Notes: generated by a model from the letters alone, not told the origin. Positions 36,070 through 48,330 are shown, numbered from the stretch's first letter. The stretch: 64,000 nt of DNA from Nannochloropsis oceanica (GCA_004519485.1 CP038124.1:124001-188000), one strand, 5' to 3'. A program made the numbers and translations.

Positions 36070-36672
36070 GGAGGGGAGGGAGGGAGGGAGGGAGGGAGCG
36101 AGATGAAGTAGAGATGGATGGAGGGAGGGAGGGGTGGAGAGGGGGACACGTATACACATGCACACACACATTATTTGGCCAGCCAGCAAGACAGGAAGGA
36201 AAGACGTTAACGGCGACCATGGAGGGAGGGAAGGAGGGGAGATGCACAGTGATAGTATGAGAGAGAAATGGATGAAGAAAAATCAATTGGATTGAGGGAA
36301 AAGGAGGGATGGAAGAGTAGATAGACTTAAGAATAGTGGTAAGAATAAGAAGAATGAGATGAATGAAATATCCTGCTTTCTCTCTAATCTGAGAACACGA
36401 GTTTTTCCTTCTTTTTTATCTCTTTTTCCGATTGTTCTGCGGTCGCTGCGACTGATGCTACCGTTACACTAAGCTACTGCGTAGTGTGCTACTGACATTA
36501 GTGGTGGTTGTCGGCTTACTTTCCCGCTTGTCTTGGCCTTGCTTCCTTCTTGTCATTCATCACACATGGTGTTTCTCGTGCCGCATCTGTTACATTCTCG
36601 ATCAAACTGGGTATGCACATTCATCTCTCCATCTCCCCCTCCCTCCGTTCCTCCCCCTCCTTCTCCATTCTT
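36070..36672. other. Convergent intergenic region
   Basis: About 600 bp between the MRT4 stop and the stop of the next minus-strand gene. It holds GGGA repeats near 36070-36135 and otherwise unremarkable sequence. Confidence 0.5.
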
Positions 36673-38369
36673 TCAAAGTGCTTTCTTGCCGTCTACGTCC
36701 CCTCCTTCTCCCCTGTCTGCGTCCCCCCGCCCTCCTCCTCCTCCTCCTCCTCCTCCTTCTCCTCCACCTCCTCCTCCTCCTCCTCCTCCTCCTCCTCCTC
36801 CTCCCACCACAGCGGGCACGGAACTCAAAAGCAGCCCACTCTTGATCCTCCCCCCCGCCCCTTCACTCTCTCCCTTCCCCCCTCCCTTGGTCCTTGCCGC
36901 ATGCTGCAGGTGCATGGGAGGGGACGCCAGGTCAGGCAGCGATGCCGAGGCCGAGAAAGACGGAGTCATGGGAGGGAGGGAAGGAGGGAGGGAAGGAGGG
37001 AGGGAGGGCGAGACATTGCCGCTGAGGGCTTCTTTATTTTTGGAGGGCGTTTGGAAGGTGGAGGACGGGTGAGAGGGAGGGGGGTTAGTGAGTTGCTGCC
37101 GGTGCTGGTGCTGGTGCTGGTGGTGCTGGTGCTGGTGGTGCTGCTGGTGCTGGTACTCATGCTGGTGCTGGTGGTGCTGGTGGTGCTGGTGGTGCTGGTG
37201 CTGGTGCTGACCCTTTTCTTCACCCGTGCCCTCGTCCTCCTCCTCGACGCATGCCGCACCTATTGCCTTCTCCCTACTGCCGCCGCCTGCCTCCGTGCCC
37301 CAGCCACGTGGACCTCGAGATGGAGTCTCCCCCTCCCCAAGCCCTCCCTCCCTCACTTTCTCCAGCGCACATACCCCATTTATCCCTCCCCCCTCGCCCC
37401 TTCCCCTCCTCATCCCCTCCTCTTTCTCGCCCTCCCTCTCCTTTTGACAAAGTACACACCACTCACACTCCCCCTCTTTCTCTTCCCCCCCGTCCCCCTC
37501 CCCACCCATCGACCCCTTCCTTCTCCTCCTCTTCTGCCTGCTTGCCTCCCTCCCTCCCATCCTCCCCGGAAGATCGAGGCTGTCCAAAATGTCCTTCTCG
37601 AAACGCAGCCAGACAAGGGCGACGAGGAGGGAGAGGGAGAAGAGGAGGCACGCGAGCACGTGAATGGCAACTGGCTGAGGGGAGGAGGGATGGAGGGAAG
37701 GAGGTAGCAGAGGAGGGATAGGTAGGTGAGTGATTGGAAAGAAAGCAGCCTCTTCACGTCCCTCCCTCCCTCCTTCCCTCATTTGCTCTCAACCCCCTTG
37801 CTTTTGCTCACCAGTGGCTCCACTCGTGGGGCCTCTGGAGGAAGATTGCCTCCTCCACGCATGACTGCCTCCAATACATCATGCAGCCCAATTCCCCTCC
37901 CTCCCTCCCTCCCTCCCTCCCTCCCCCCCCCTCCCGTGCTCGGCGAAAAAGTCAGGGGAGGGAGGGAGGGAGGGAGGGCAAGCTTGGGCCCTTGATGGTT
38001 GGGAATTTTGGAGGCGGCTAGACGGGAAGGAGAGTCCCCCAAGTCTTTGTGCGGAAGCGCGGGATCGAGGCGCGGATAGGCCTGCAAGTGCGGCCCGCCT
38101 ACTTTTCCCTCCCTTCCGCCTTCTGGCCTTCCCTCGACGGTGCTCGCTTGCTCCATGAGCGAGGGGAAGGAGTTGATAGTGGCTGGGAGGAGGAGGCTCG
38201 CTGTGCCGCTGCTGCTGGGTGTGCTGCTGCAGCTGCTGCTGCCGGCGATCGGCATGAAGAGGGAACCTTCTTCAGCAGTGACAGGAGAGGGAGGGAGGGA
38301 GGGAGGGAAGGCGTCTTTGTCGTGTGGAAGCAGCGGGGTGGCGGCGACGGTGGCGACGGGGGGAGCCAT
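36673..38369 (-). CDS. Unknown single-pass membrane protein with His/Gln repeats
   Basis: Two exons on the minus strand, 37812-38369 and 36673-37674, joined GT-AG in phase to 519 residues. Not recognised. Residues 1-186 are Pro/Ser-rich with a conserved-looking end (GLHDVLEAVMRGGGNLPPEA). The second exon opens with one strong membrane helix (VLACLLFSLSLLVALVW) and the charged segment LRFEKDILDSL. Then comes a long basic/acidic tail with an HQHQHHQHHQ repeat (from about 37080-37210) and poly-Gly runs. The repeat-rich tail may be partly wrong. A GGGA-rich stretch near 37880-37985 could hide another intron. The single helix and the absence of a signal peptide suggest an internal-membrane anchor. 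Confidence 0.5.
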
Positions 38370-40070
38370 GGTGTCCTGTTGACGAATGGAAAGAAGAAAG
38401 AGAAAGGGTATACTATGGTAAGTGTCTGTAATTCATTGGCAAACGATGCCACTCGGCACGAAGGCGGTTTCCGTCAAATGTTATAAGGACTGTAGGTGGA
38501 GCGGCGAGGACAGGAGGAGCGAGGGGGATGAGGGAAAGAGGGGGAGGAAGCGCAAAGCACTTTCGATCGACGCCTTCCAACTAAAACCTTGGATGCTGGA
38601 ACCACTATTTTGTGGCGGCAATTGACATATGTAAAAGGATCACCACTGTACGTACCGCTATTAAGATGGAGGTAGGATTGGGGAGATTCAAGAAAGCGCG
38701 CTGAAGCGCTGTAGCCAGTTTAGAGACTTCCCATCCGCATTTGAGGTGCTGGCAACAGGCTTGTGGGTGACAGTAGGCTGCTTGCCTTCACCTAATTGTG
38801 CGACTGTGGGGGTGGGTCACAAATAGGGTAGAAGTGAGAAGACGGCTTGACAGCTAGGAGTCTGTCTCCTCACGTAGCACTGCAGGAGAGCCGAGACACC
38901 AGCCAGGATGATGGATGATCAAGTTTGGCAGCCCCAGACTGCGATGACTTAGCCCTGACACGGCAAGCAGGCCCAAAAAAGACAGTAGGTCATAGCATTG
39001 CAATATACATATCACCGGTGGGGTCCATGTGTCCTGAGGGGTCGAAATCCTGTGTCCCGCCGTACAGCGCGATTTCTCACGACGACTGCCGAGGGACCAT
39101 ATTTTATTTTTATTTTTATTTTACACACGATTTAAAAGATGGTCTTGTAGGAAAATTACGTAGGCTCGTCGAAGCCCTTATTATTTTTCCAAGTCTTTCT
39201 TTGGAGTACCTACGACGTCCCCTTTCCTTTGGTCTGACAGGCTCCATAGCGACTCTCCGCATGACCGTGTGCACTGTGCTCTATAGGTAACTGGTATCGA
39301 GGCAAAAAGACGATGATGCAGCAAAATATCACTAACGACGCTTTCTCGCATGCTTTTCAACATATACAAATTTACCAACTGTCCCCGGCATGCACCCTCA
39401 TCGTCGAGAGTAAGTCAGCCGGCACCATTAGCCAAAGCCACAAGCATCAATACCACCGTCTCAATCGAGACAGCGGATACACACACGACAAATAAAAAAA
39501 TATGCTAGAGATACTAGGTTGGAGACAGCCACTACTCCTTATCCCCCCCATCTTCCTTTCCCTCCACTCCCTTCCTCCCCCCCTCCTCCTCCTGAAACTC
39601 TCTCGGAGGGATAGTGGACAGAGAGTGCGAAGAAGGCGAGTGCACACCAGAGGGAGTCATGATAACTGTCGTCCCTTATTCTCGTTATCCCTCTCTCCGT
39701 CCCCTTCCGGGCTGTCCTAGCGAGGACGTTGAGGCCCAAAATTCAAAGTCAAGGCCACCACAGGGCAGGAAGGAGGACTAGCGCGAGAGGCCTTTACGGT
39801 ATAAATGTCTAGTATTGATCCTCGTCGTCGAAACAGCAGCTATGGTAACAGCATGATACGGTATTGAGCACCCACTTTCTGTACCTCCTTCGGCTTCTTG
39901 CCCTGGTGGTGTGTGACTCAGCCGTCTAGGATCGAGTCGTAGGAAGATGTAAGAGGGAGGAGCAGGAACAGCGACCAGCCGCGCGCCCTGCGCCCCATGA
40001 GTCTTCAAAAGAGAGTTCTACCCTTGCCTTCCTCCCAACATTCCTGCGTCTTGGTTCACCTTGTTTGGTA
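38370..40070. other. Intergenic region without recognised gene
   Basis: About 1.7 kb of mixed sequence between the His/Gln membrane-protein gene and the first inverted duplication. Frames are short and carry no family motif. It marks the change from the gene-dense left part to the rearranged middle part. Confidence 0.5.
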
Positions 40071-40084
40071 TTAATGGGAAAGGG

Positions 40085-41090
40085 AGGGAATGGGAAGAGA
40101 GGGGGGAGAGGAAGGGGAGGGAGAGATGGAGTGTTTACCGATGGCACACACCGGTGCTGTCTCTCCTGCACCTATTTGGGGTCCTCCTCCATATGCTCTC
40201 CCGCTAGCTTGTCGGAGGAAGCCATACTAATGCTATTTGGCTCTGATGAGGAGGAGGAGGGAGAAGGAGGAGATGGAGGAGATGGAGGAGATGGAGAAGA
40301 AGAAGGAGAAGGAGAAGGATTGGAGCCCCCTCCCCTTTCTTTTAGGTCTGATGATGACTTCAGCAACTTCGACCAGGCCATGATGGATGAAATTGATGAG
40401 GAAATCCGAAATGGTAGGTTGATATGGTAGGTTGAAACTGGAGTCGGAGGAATAGAGGAAGGGGAGGGAGGCGAGTCAGAGCATGAGGTGCACTTGGTGC
40501 AGCGGGACGGTGGGATGGTGCCCACTCCCTGCTTGCCCGCGTCTCTTTCCGCTCCCATATTTGGTGGGGTTGGGGAAAGAGGGAAGGGGGGAGGCCTGGG
40601 GCCGCAGGAATCACTATCGTCTCAGCAGTCTTGGAGTGCCGGTAGCGCACATCCTGCTCCCCCAGGCCTCTCCCTTGCCCTTCTCCCTCAATGCCTCCAT
40701 AGACCGGACCGGAAAGATGCACGGGAAAGCAGGGAGCGGACACCCTTTCGCCATCTCGCTGCACCACATGCGCAGCATGCACTCCCTCCCCCCCTTCTTT
40801 CTTCTCCTCCTCCGGCTCCAGTCATCATACCGACCAACCTACCATTCCGGACTACCTCATCGACTGTGTCCATCATGGCCTGGTTGACGTTGCTAACGTC
40901 ATCACCAACCCCTCTCCTTCACCCTCCTCCTCATCAGAGCCAAACAGCATCAGTATGGCTTCCTCCGACAAGCTAGCGAGGGAGCACATGGAAGAGTACC
41001 CCAAGTAGTTGGCAGGAGAGGCAGCACGGTGTGTGCCATCGGTAAAAATTCCATCTCTCCCTCCCCTTCCTCTTCTCCTCCTCTCCCCCT
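40085..41090. repeat. Inverted duplication P3, derived from the middle of the giant gene
   Basis: Two arms of about 0.4-0.5 kb, roughly 40085-40600 and 40666-41090, face each other across a short spacer. Each arm matches the segment of the giant minus-strand gene at about 49190-49770. Shared blocks include the peptide SDEEEEGEGGDGG, the stretch QAMMDEIDEEIRNGRL, and the flank reading GGAAGCCATACTAATG. The arms have diverged visibly from each other and from the gene by substitutions and small gaps, so this is the oldest of the three inverted copies. Confidence 0.8.
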
Positions 41091-42086
41091 TGTCGTTGTC
41101 GCAGCGCGGTGGTAGCAGCAGTGGAATGGTATTGAATCCCCTCGTCTCTCTCCCAAAACAAAACACAGGAGCAGTAGTACATACATGTGTCCAAGCCAAA
41201 GGCAAAGAGAGAGCCACAAGCAATGAACGATAAACAAAAATGCTGGTTGCTTCGCTGCCGCCGAGCACTCGTGGCGAAGTGGTGTGGTTGCAGCCTCTTC
41301 ATCTCGAGTATAGCTTTTTCTCTCCGCTCCTTCACGCCAGCCACCACGCCATCACTTTCCTAAAACAAGTACAATATCTAGAGAGGAAAATGTTGCCACT
41401 TGTAGGCCTGGAGAGTTTATATGAAAGTGTGGAAAGGAATGCCGAGAAATTCGATTATTCGACCAAGATGGGGTACGTAAACGATGGAGACCTTAACTCG
41501 GGCACATACGGTGTGAGGCACGCTCGTCGAGGCAGGCACGCAGGAGCGCCACATCTGTTCCCACCCACGACTTATACTGCTGCTGCTGTCCTCTACCACA
41601 ATCTTGCTGTTGCTGTTGCACATGCTGTTGTTGCTGCTGCTGTCGTTGATGCTGGTTCTTTTTGTTGCTTCGGAGGCTGTCGGTCGCCTGTGTGTCAAAG
41701 GGTATAGGGGGATGGTTTAAGAAAGGACGGCGACGGGTTTTCATGAGATGCAGTTGGCGCAGACGAATCAACATAACAGAAAAAGGGAGGGATGTTAGAG
41801 GGAAATGCTTATGGCCTTTTCTTGCATTTAAAAGATCAATTGAAGGCAAGGGCGGGAAGCGGAGAATGACCTCCTCCGTACCTTTTTTATGTGCCCCATC
41901 ATTTTGATCCCCACAACAGGGACAAGTGGGAGCACCCTGACAACGAGCAGCCCATTGTACATGCTATTGTCACACAAGATTATGCGATGATGCACAGAAG
42001 GAGAAGCAATGCACTGACATGCACACGAAAGAACGGAAAATTTTTGTGGTGTGGAGTAATGGGCGAACTAGTTCTTTTTGCCGTTC

Positions 42087-43304
42087 CTACATCCCTATCG
42101 CATGCAACCTGCGTCCTCTAGGACTTGCATACGAGGGGAAGCCTTTCAACAAGAAATTGTTGCATATCCATCCCTTCTTTTTGGTCCGAGTTTTACTAGC
42201 GACTTTGACAGGTCCGTGCTCGACCTGCATCTCAGGGTTGTCCCCCATCCCTTCTTGTACCGCCAGTACCGCCAGATGCTTTTGGTGATACTGGTACAAA
42301 ATGTGGTACAGATACGAGAGGAGGAGCCCTTCCACTGGGGTCTTCTCATTCATGTCCAAACGGGCGGAACCCTCCAGCCTAAGAAGCCGCCGTTCATCGT
42401 CGATGAAATCCTGGACCTCATCCGGGATCTGCCCCACAGGGCCTCCACCACCTGCCCCCCCCTTCCCACTCTTCCCTCCTGCCGATACTCGTGCTCGTGC
42501 CTCTTCTCTTGCTCTAGCTGCTGCCACTCTTGCTGCTGCTCGTGCTGCTGCAGCTGTTGCTGCTATGCTTGCTGTCGTGGCTGCTGCTCCCGCTCTTGCT
42601 GTTGCTGTCGCTTTTAGAGGTCCTCCTCCTCCTTCCCCTCCTCCTCCTCCTCCTCCTCCTCCTCCTCCTCTTCCAGCACCCGCCTGGTTGTCGGTGCGCG
42701 GTCTAATCCAGCCATTGATGAGGCATTGGACACGCTTTGCTGAAACGTCCGGGGACTCCAATCCATGCTCTCGTAGCCAGAATCGCATGTAATCGAGTTG
42801 TCTCCCCACAAACGAGGTCCATGTCTACGCTGCTATATTTGTGATGTATAGCTGTGCCGCCATGGTGATGCATTGGTAGTCGCCCGGGCTACGGTGGATG
42901 AACGGATAATTGGTAAATTTATCCTGAAACACCTCCTCGATGACCCTGCGGTATCCCTCGTTCCACGCTCGGCCGGGTCGAACCTCCAGCCCACGAGCGA
43001 AGCAGGCGGTGACGAAGCTCTGATCCAGCTTCGGAAGAGCCACCTGTTCCTCGACTGGACGACTGAGGTACCAATGCAAAACCTCATTCACCAGGAGTGA
43101 TCCTCGTACGACAATCTCGGACGTGCTCCGAATCTGTCGCTCCAGGGTTTCTAGCAGGACAGTTTTCACTGTCGGATGCCAACCTGGCGCCAGTCGCTTG
43201 GACAGACAACACTTTACACATTGCATCTCCTTTTCTGCTGCTCCTTCCGCTCGGCCATATCCGGTCGTGTGGCTTTAGCAGTCTCGGTTGACGAGGACAT
43301 TTCT
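42087..43304 (-). pseudogene. Broken coding remnant, tentatively Fanzor/TnpB-like N-terminal part
   Basis: Minus-strand frame 43226-42825, continued in the same frame from 42809 to 42087 after a stop; a short N-terminal piece (43304-43221, basic) is in another frame. The product has the pattern of eukaryotic Fanzor N-terminal regions: helical segments around SEIVVRGSLLVNEVLHWYL, KLDQSFVTACF, a Tyr-rich helix, then SFVGRQLDYMRFWLREHG. A Gly/Ala-rich insertion lies at 42530-42690. No RuvC or zinc-ribbon part follows; the frame ends where the segmental duplication resumes. It sits in the 2.9-kb block that splits copy 1, as expected for an inserted mobile element. The family call is from pattern only and is uncertain. 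Confidence 0.3.
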
Positions 43305-43407
43305 GTGATTTGAGGAGGGGGGGGAATAGAGAGGAAGTTTGACGGCTCTAATGGAGGGTGTGGTGTTGTCCTTGGCACAATGGCAAAATGTAAGTTGCAG
43401 TCGCGGT

Positions 43408-43680
43408 GAATGGGTGGGTAGGAAGGAGGGAAAGGAGGGGGGGGGTAAGGTGGGTGCGGCGGCAGTAAACAAAACAGCCGCGTGCCACGCACGCTTGCCT
43501 CGGCGCCCCCCTGTCCCTTTGGTGTGGCCACGATACTGTCGTTCACCTCCAGGCTGACGCGCGGGTGGATCAGCTGTGGGCGTGTGGGTGTGCGGCGCGG
43601 TGAGTGGGTGGGTAGGAAGGAGGGAAAGGAGGGGGGGGGATAGGTGGGTGCGGCGGCAGCCGCGCACGCTTGCCTCGGTT
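43408..43680. repeat. Imperfect tandem repeat of about 190 bp
   Basis: Two copies of a block starting GAATGGGTGGGTAGGAAGGA / GAGTGGGTGGGTAGGAAGGA and running through GGTGGGTGCGGCGGCAG to CGCACGCTTGCCTCGG. It lies just upstream of the broken frame within the inserted block. Confidence 0.75.
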
Positions 43681-43966
43681 CTTGGGAGGAGGGGAAAGCA
43701 TTCTACTGCACCTGGTAATCTACCCTCATGGTAGTGTAGCAGCTGTTGTCCAACATGTAACAACTGGCCTAGACTAGCCTGAAGCCAATGCCGAAGTACG
43801 CATTCCTCGTCCCAGAATGTCACAAAAAGCTTGTCAAACTATTTTTTTGTGGAAGAAGAGAGAGAGAGTCAACGAATGCACTTTCCTTGGGGGGAGCTCG
43901 GCGACTCGTTCGGATTTGGGGCGGGATGTGCTTACATTATCTGACGCACAGGCCAGATTTCATACC

Positions 43967-44050
43967 ATGCTTTGTTTCTGCTTGGCTTTCATCCACGGCC
44001 GTATATATATGCTTTGTTTCTGCTTGGCTTTCATCCAAGACCGTATACGT
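43967..44050. repeat. Two-copy 42-bp tandem repeat
   Basis: Unit starting ATGCTTTGTTTCTGCTTGGC and ending near CCGTATA, present twice in a row with few mismatches. Confidence 0.85.
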
Positions 44051-44350
44051 GGGTTGTTGACTTAAAAGACGACGGGACATTCCTTTCTAGGACTTTCGGG
44101 TAGCGCCTGCTTTGCCGAGGGCGCACATACCACCCAACGGAAAAGCAGATGCACGCACGCGCTGGAATGACCGAAAGATTCGACAACTTCGAGCCTGGCC
44201 TTTCCGTTCTCCCCAAGGGATCATGAGAATGTGCGGACTGAAAAGCAAGATACCTTCTTTTGCGTTCAATTTTATCGTTGCTATCATGCAAAAATGATCA
44301 CCTGGCAATTAATCATTGCCTGGTGTACCTTTTGGTATATTTCCAACACA

Positions 44351-44386
44351 TGGTATGTGCCCGTTCCCTCCAACGGGCACATACCA
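44351..44386. repeat. Perfect 15-bp hairpin
   Basis: Left stem TGGTATGTGCCCGTT (44351-44365), six-base loop CCCTCC, right stem AACGGGCACATACCA (44372-44386). It lies inside the 2.9-kb inserted block and could be a structural end or a transcript hairpin. Confidence 0.85.
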
Positions 44387-45330
44387 AAATATTCACGGTT
44401 TTCACCTTTGTGTTTTTTCCCAAGCACCACCTCGCCACTTGACCTGTCGCACAAAAAATAAAGAAGAATTAGGTCTACATATTTCACTACGTGACTTGGT
44501 GTGTCTTTTTCCTCCGTGTTCATTTGGCGTTCCCAAGTAATTTCTTCCCAGGTGGTCGTCGCCTCATATTTTTTCTATCTTAAATTTTAAATTGAAAATA
44601 AAACCATGAACGTCGAGAACCAGGACGCCAAGACAAGAGGAGCACCATTTGGGGGTTAGGAGGTTTTTGTGGACAAACCTTCGCCACAAACAAATAAACC
44701 ATATATATGGGCGACTAGACAGGAACAGGCAAAGACAGTGGCTGGTGCGGGATGACCGGCAGCCAAAGGAGCGGCTTGTTTAGAGCGGGATGGCAAATCA
44801 CCAAGATCAATCTTTACCATTGAAATGGCATGGAAAAGTCTCCTCCTCCCCCTCCGCCTATTTCCTTTTCCTTCTGCCTCCTCCTCCCCCTCCGCCTCCC
44901 TCCACCTCCTTCTTCCGCATCTCTGTGCCCCGAGTCCTCTCCCTCCTCCCCCTCCGCCTTAATGTCTAGTCTTGTCAGCACAATTCGCGCCTACTCGCAA
45001 AGACACAACCCGTGATTACTCTACCCACAACAGTACGCCCACCTCGCTGATGCAAATATTATCAGGAGCCCCGGCCCGCTACTACAGCTTAGCCTCAGGC
45101 AAACCTCGGGATGATAACGATACGTCAGGTTTCAGGTTGTTATGCAAGTATTTAGTACAGGCTGTTTGTGAAGGAAGGGATCATTACTCTGGTGGCGAGA
45201 TGGAGGTGGCTATAGACATGAGGGCGATGTGTGATAAAGCATAAGCAGACAAGAAAGGGTACTAGACGATGAAGGCCTGTAACAGAGATGGAGGAGGGCA
45301 ACGAGGCGAAAATCAAAGGGAATAGTGCCA

Positions 45331-46700
45331 ATTAAGATTTTTACGTCGCCCATATTTTCTGTCGGGTTTACATCTCTCTGTTGCCCGAGTTGATTGTCCA
45401 CTCTGCGAAATGGCATGTGCGGCCGGGTTTCTGTCCAGCGTATGGTGCCACAGCTTTCGCTTGTCATCAATAGAGTAGAATCTAGGACAAGAATACGGCA
45501 AATTGGCACGCGAATCCTCATTAAAAAAAATTAAAAGTATGAATATCCGCAAGAGTGGTTGCAGTGCTACCCTTGATTAAAAGAAAACGACTTCGTGCTT
45601 ATGCTTTGTAGGTGTCATTGGATTGCTTTGCTGTTGTGTGTCGTCATGTTGTATGAAAGGAGCTGCCAAATATTTCCCGTTAAGGGACCTAAAAAATTGT
45701 GCATACAGGCAAAGCGAAGAAGACTCATGAAGCTTATCACTCCGCAGGTCAAGACTTTGGATACTGGAGAATGCTATCCTTGCAGGCAGAAAAGACTCAA
45801 TATTAACATAACAGGAAAACCAGGTCTCACCGAGCCTTTCTGATTTCGAGGAAGATTTTGCCTCCCGTTCTCACTGTACGTCATGTGCTTGTCGCTCCGG
45901 GTTAGTGAGGATATTTTTTTATTCGATGGCGGCGTGTGTGCGTGGATGCTTACACTACTATCTACCCCCCTCCCCTCCCTCCCCCGACATAGACACATTC
46001 CCCGGAGACCCTCCCAGTGAGACAAAAACACCCTACCGAAACACCTCTTTCGTCCCCCCCAACATACCTGTTGCATATGCCCTTTCGTGCTCCAGCATCA
46101 CCGACACGGTAGATTGCTTGACCCCTCCCTCCCCTCCCTCCCGTCATTCACACATATCCTATCTACATCTCTTACGCATCCTCACACGATTTTTACCGAC
46201 TCCATCGATGAAGATAAATTCCTCCCCAAGTCGACTTAACACATATAAACGCACTTTGTGAGAATCTTGAGGCCTCTTCCACTTACCAGATAAGGCCCTT
46301 TCGGACCCGATTTCCTATCATACCACCATCAGTCTCTCCTACTTTCCAGAATATGCATGCATACAGTCCTCGTCTCTTCCCACACTCTGACAAGACCTCA
46401 ATACCTTCACTCACTTTCTTCTATCGTGCCGCTCTCTCCAAGTAGTAACTTTTCAGGCAGGCAGACACCCATCCAAAGCAACCATCGCGCTTACAATTCT
46501 TGGCTTTGCCATGCGTGCCCTTTCATCTTTCGTCTGCTCCTGACGATACACATCGCCCTAGCAACCTGATCTTGATTTCTTCATTTGTGCCCTTTGTTTT
46601 GCATGACACTTATAAACATACATACATACACCCATGGAATTATGTATCTCTTATTTCTGGTTAATTAGACTAGTACAGACATACTACAAAATTATATACA
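45331..46700. other. Region without recognised gene
   Basis: About 1.4 kb of mixed sequence with short frames only, followed at 46705-46800 by a further partial, diverged copy of the C-terminal region of the giant gene. Confidence 0.45.
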
Positions 46701-46857
46701 CAATATGAGGAGAGGGAGGGTGCGGTGGAGGAAGAGGAGGAAGAGCTAGAGGAGGGGGAGCTCAGGAACGACTTCGAGAAGAGGGGGGACAAGAGCAAGG
46801 AGCGCGGACGACGTCGTTCAATAACACCCGCTCTGTATCTCTCATAGTGCCAGGCTA

Positions 46858-48330
46858 CAAAGGTTCTGGAAGATGGAGAGGACGACGAGGAGAACTAGGG
46901 CAACGAGGGGAGGAAGACGTGGAGTACGAGGAGGTGGGAAAAATGTGTGAGGCAAGGCTGGAAGCCGCTGATGGAATCGCAGTGGGAGGAGACGGAGGTG
47001 AACCGAGCGACGAGGGAGAGGAGAGGGAGGGTGCAGTGGAGGAAGAGGAGGAAGAGCTGGAGGAGGGAGAGATCAGGGAGGACGTCCCGTACGTGTTTAA
47101 AGAACGACGCGGGACAAAGAGGAGGAGGAAAGAGAGGAAAACGAGGCGACAAAAGAAGAGGGTCAAATCACACCACCCGCCGGAAGACGGAGCTTCGGAG
47201 CACGGCGGCAAACGTGGGAGGGATGATGAGGTGGACGATGAGGCGGCTGTCCTTCTCGCTGCGATGCGGGGATATAACACCGAGGAAGGGGGGGGGCTTA
47301 GGGAGGAAGGAGAGGGAGAAGGAAGAGAGAACCAAGGGAGGCGAGGAGGCGGCAGTAGGAGTAGTTGCTTCTGTGCTCGTTGGATTGAGGGGCAACACAG
47401 AAGGAGAGAGGGCTGGAGGGGAAAAGTGAGATGAGGAGGCAAGGAGCACGTAGATTGGGACTTCGCCCCGCTCCATCTCGTCATACGCCACCACCATCTA
47501 TCCACATAAATAAATAGACCATTTCCTCCCAATCTACGTGCTCCTTGCCTCCTCATCTCACTTTTCCCCTCCAGCCCTCTCTCCTTCTGTGTTGCCCCTC
47601 AATCCAACGAGCACAGAAGCAACTACTCCTACTGCCGCCTCCTCGCCTCCCTTAGTTCTCTCTTCCTTCTCCCTCTCCTTCCTCCCTAAGCCCCCCCCTT
47701 CCTCGGTGTTATATCCCCGCATCGCAGCGAGAAGGACAGCCGCCTCATCGTCCACCTCATCATCCCTCCCACGTTTGCCGCCGTGCTCCGAAGCTCCGTC
47801 TTCCGGCGGGTGGTGTGATTTGACCCTCTTCTTTTGTCGCCTCGTTTTCCTCTCTTTCCTCCTCCTCTTTGTCCCGCGTCGTTCTTTAAACACGTACGGG
47901 ACGTCCTCCCTGATCTCTCCCTCCTCCAGCTCTTCCTCCTCTTCCTCCACTGCACCCTCCCTCTCCTCTCCCTCGTCGCTCGGTTCACCTCCGTCTCCTC
48001 CCACTGCGCTTCCATCAGCGGCTTCCAGCCTTGCCTCACACATTTTTCCCACCTCCTCGTACTCCACGTCTTCCTCCCCCTCGTCCCAATCACTAAGAGC
48101 GAGATGTCCATCACCCCCCCCCGCCTCGTCACCAGACACGTAAGCGGAAGGAGGGACCGAGGAAGGAGGAAATGAGGAAGGGATATTGAGGATTCTAGCA
48201 CCACCACCGGCGCTGCGTCTCGAACCACCACGAGCCCCGCGACTCCGAGTGCGAGAGTCTCCCCCTCTTTGCCTTACTGCTCCTCCTCGTCCTCCCCGTC
48301 TAGTTCCAGAACCGTTATGGCCTGCCACGA
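46858..48330. repeat. Inverted duplication P1 of the giant gene's C-terminal part
   Basis: The right arm (47528-about 48330) is the 3' end of the giant gene itself. The left arm (about 46858-47458) is its reverse complement. The spacer is about 69 bp (47459-47527). The inner arm ends are identical over at least 75 bases (for example GAGCACGTAGATTGGGA against TCCCAATCTACGTGCTC). Further out only rare mismatches are seen by eye. The left arm lacks about 160 bp present in the right arm (near 48080-48250). Flanking homology (GGTTCTGGAA) resumes beyond that gap. Confidence 0.92.

Larger units (their letters stand above)
41220..45330. repeat. Segmental duplication, copy 1 (interrupted)
   Basis: The stretch 41220-42040 and the stretch 44965-45330 match, in order and orientation, the single block 56690-57990. 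Matching landmarks are GGGTACGTAAACGATGGAGA (41471) and the Gln-codon repeat region after it, the ACACGAAAGAACGGAAAAT junction (42022), and the GCGATGTGTGATAAAGC block (45222). In copy 1 about 2.9 kb (42040-44965) separates the two halves. Confidence 0.8.

Noticed and set aside
34541-36286. 581-codon minus-strand open frame
   Set aside because: It lies antisense to the whole MRT4 gene, is made of GGGA/CCCT repeat peptides ([12 protein letters not shown]), and MRT4 exons are conserved on the other strand.
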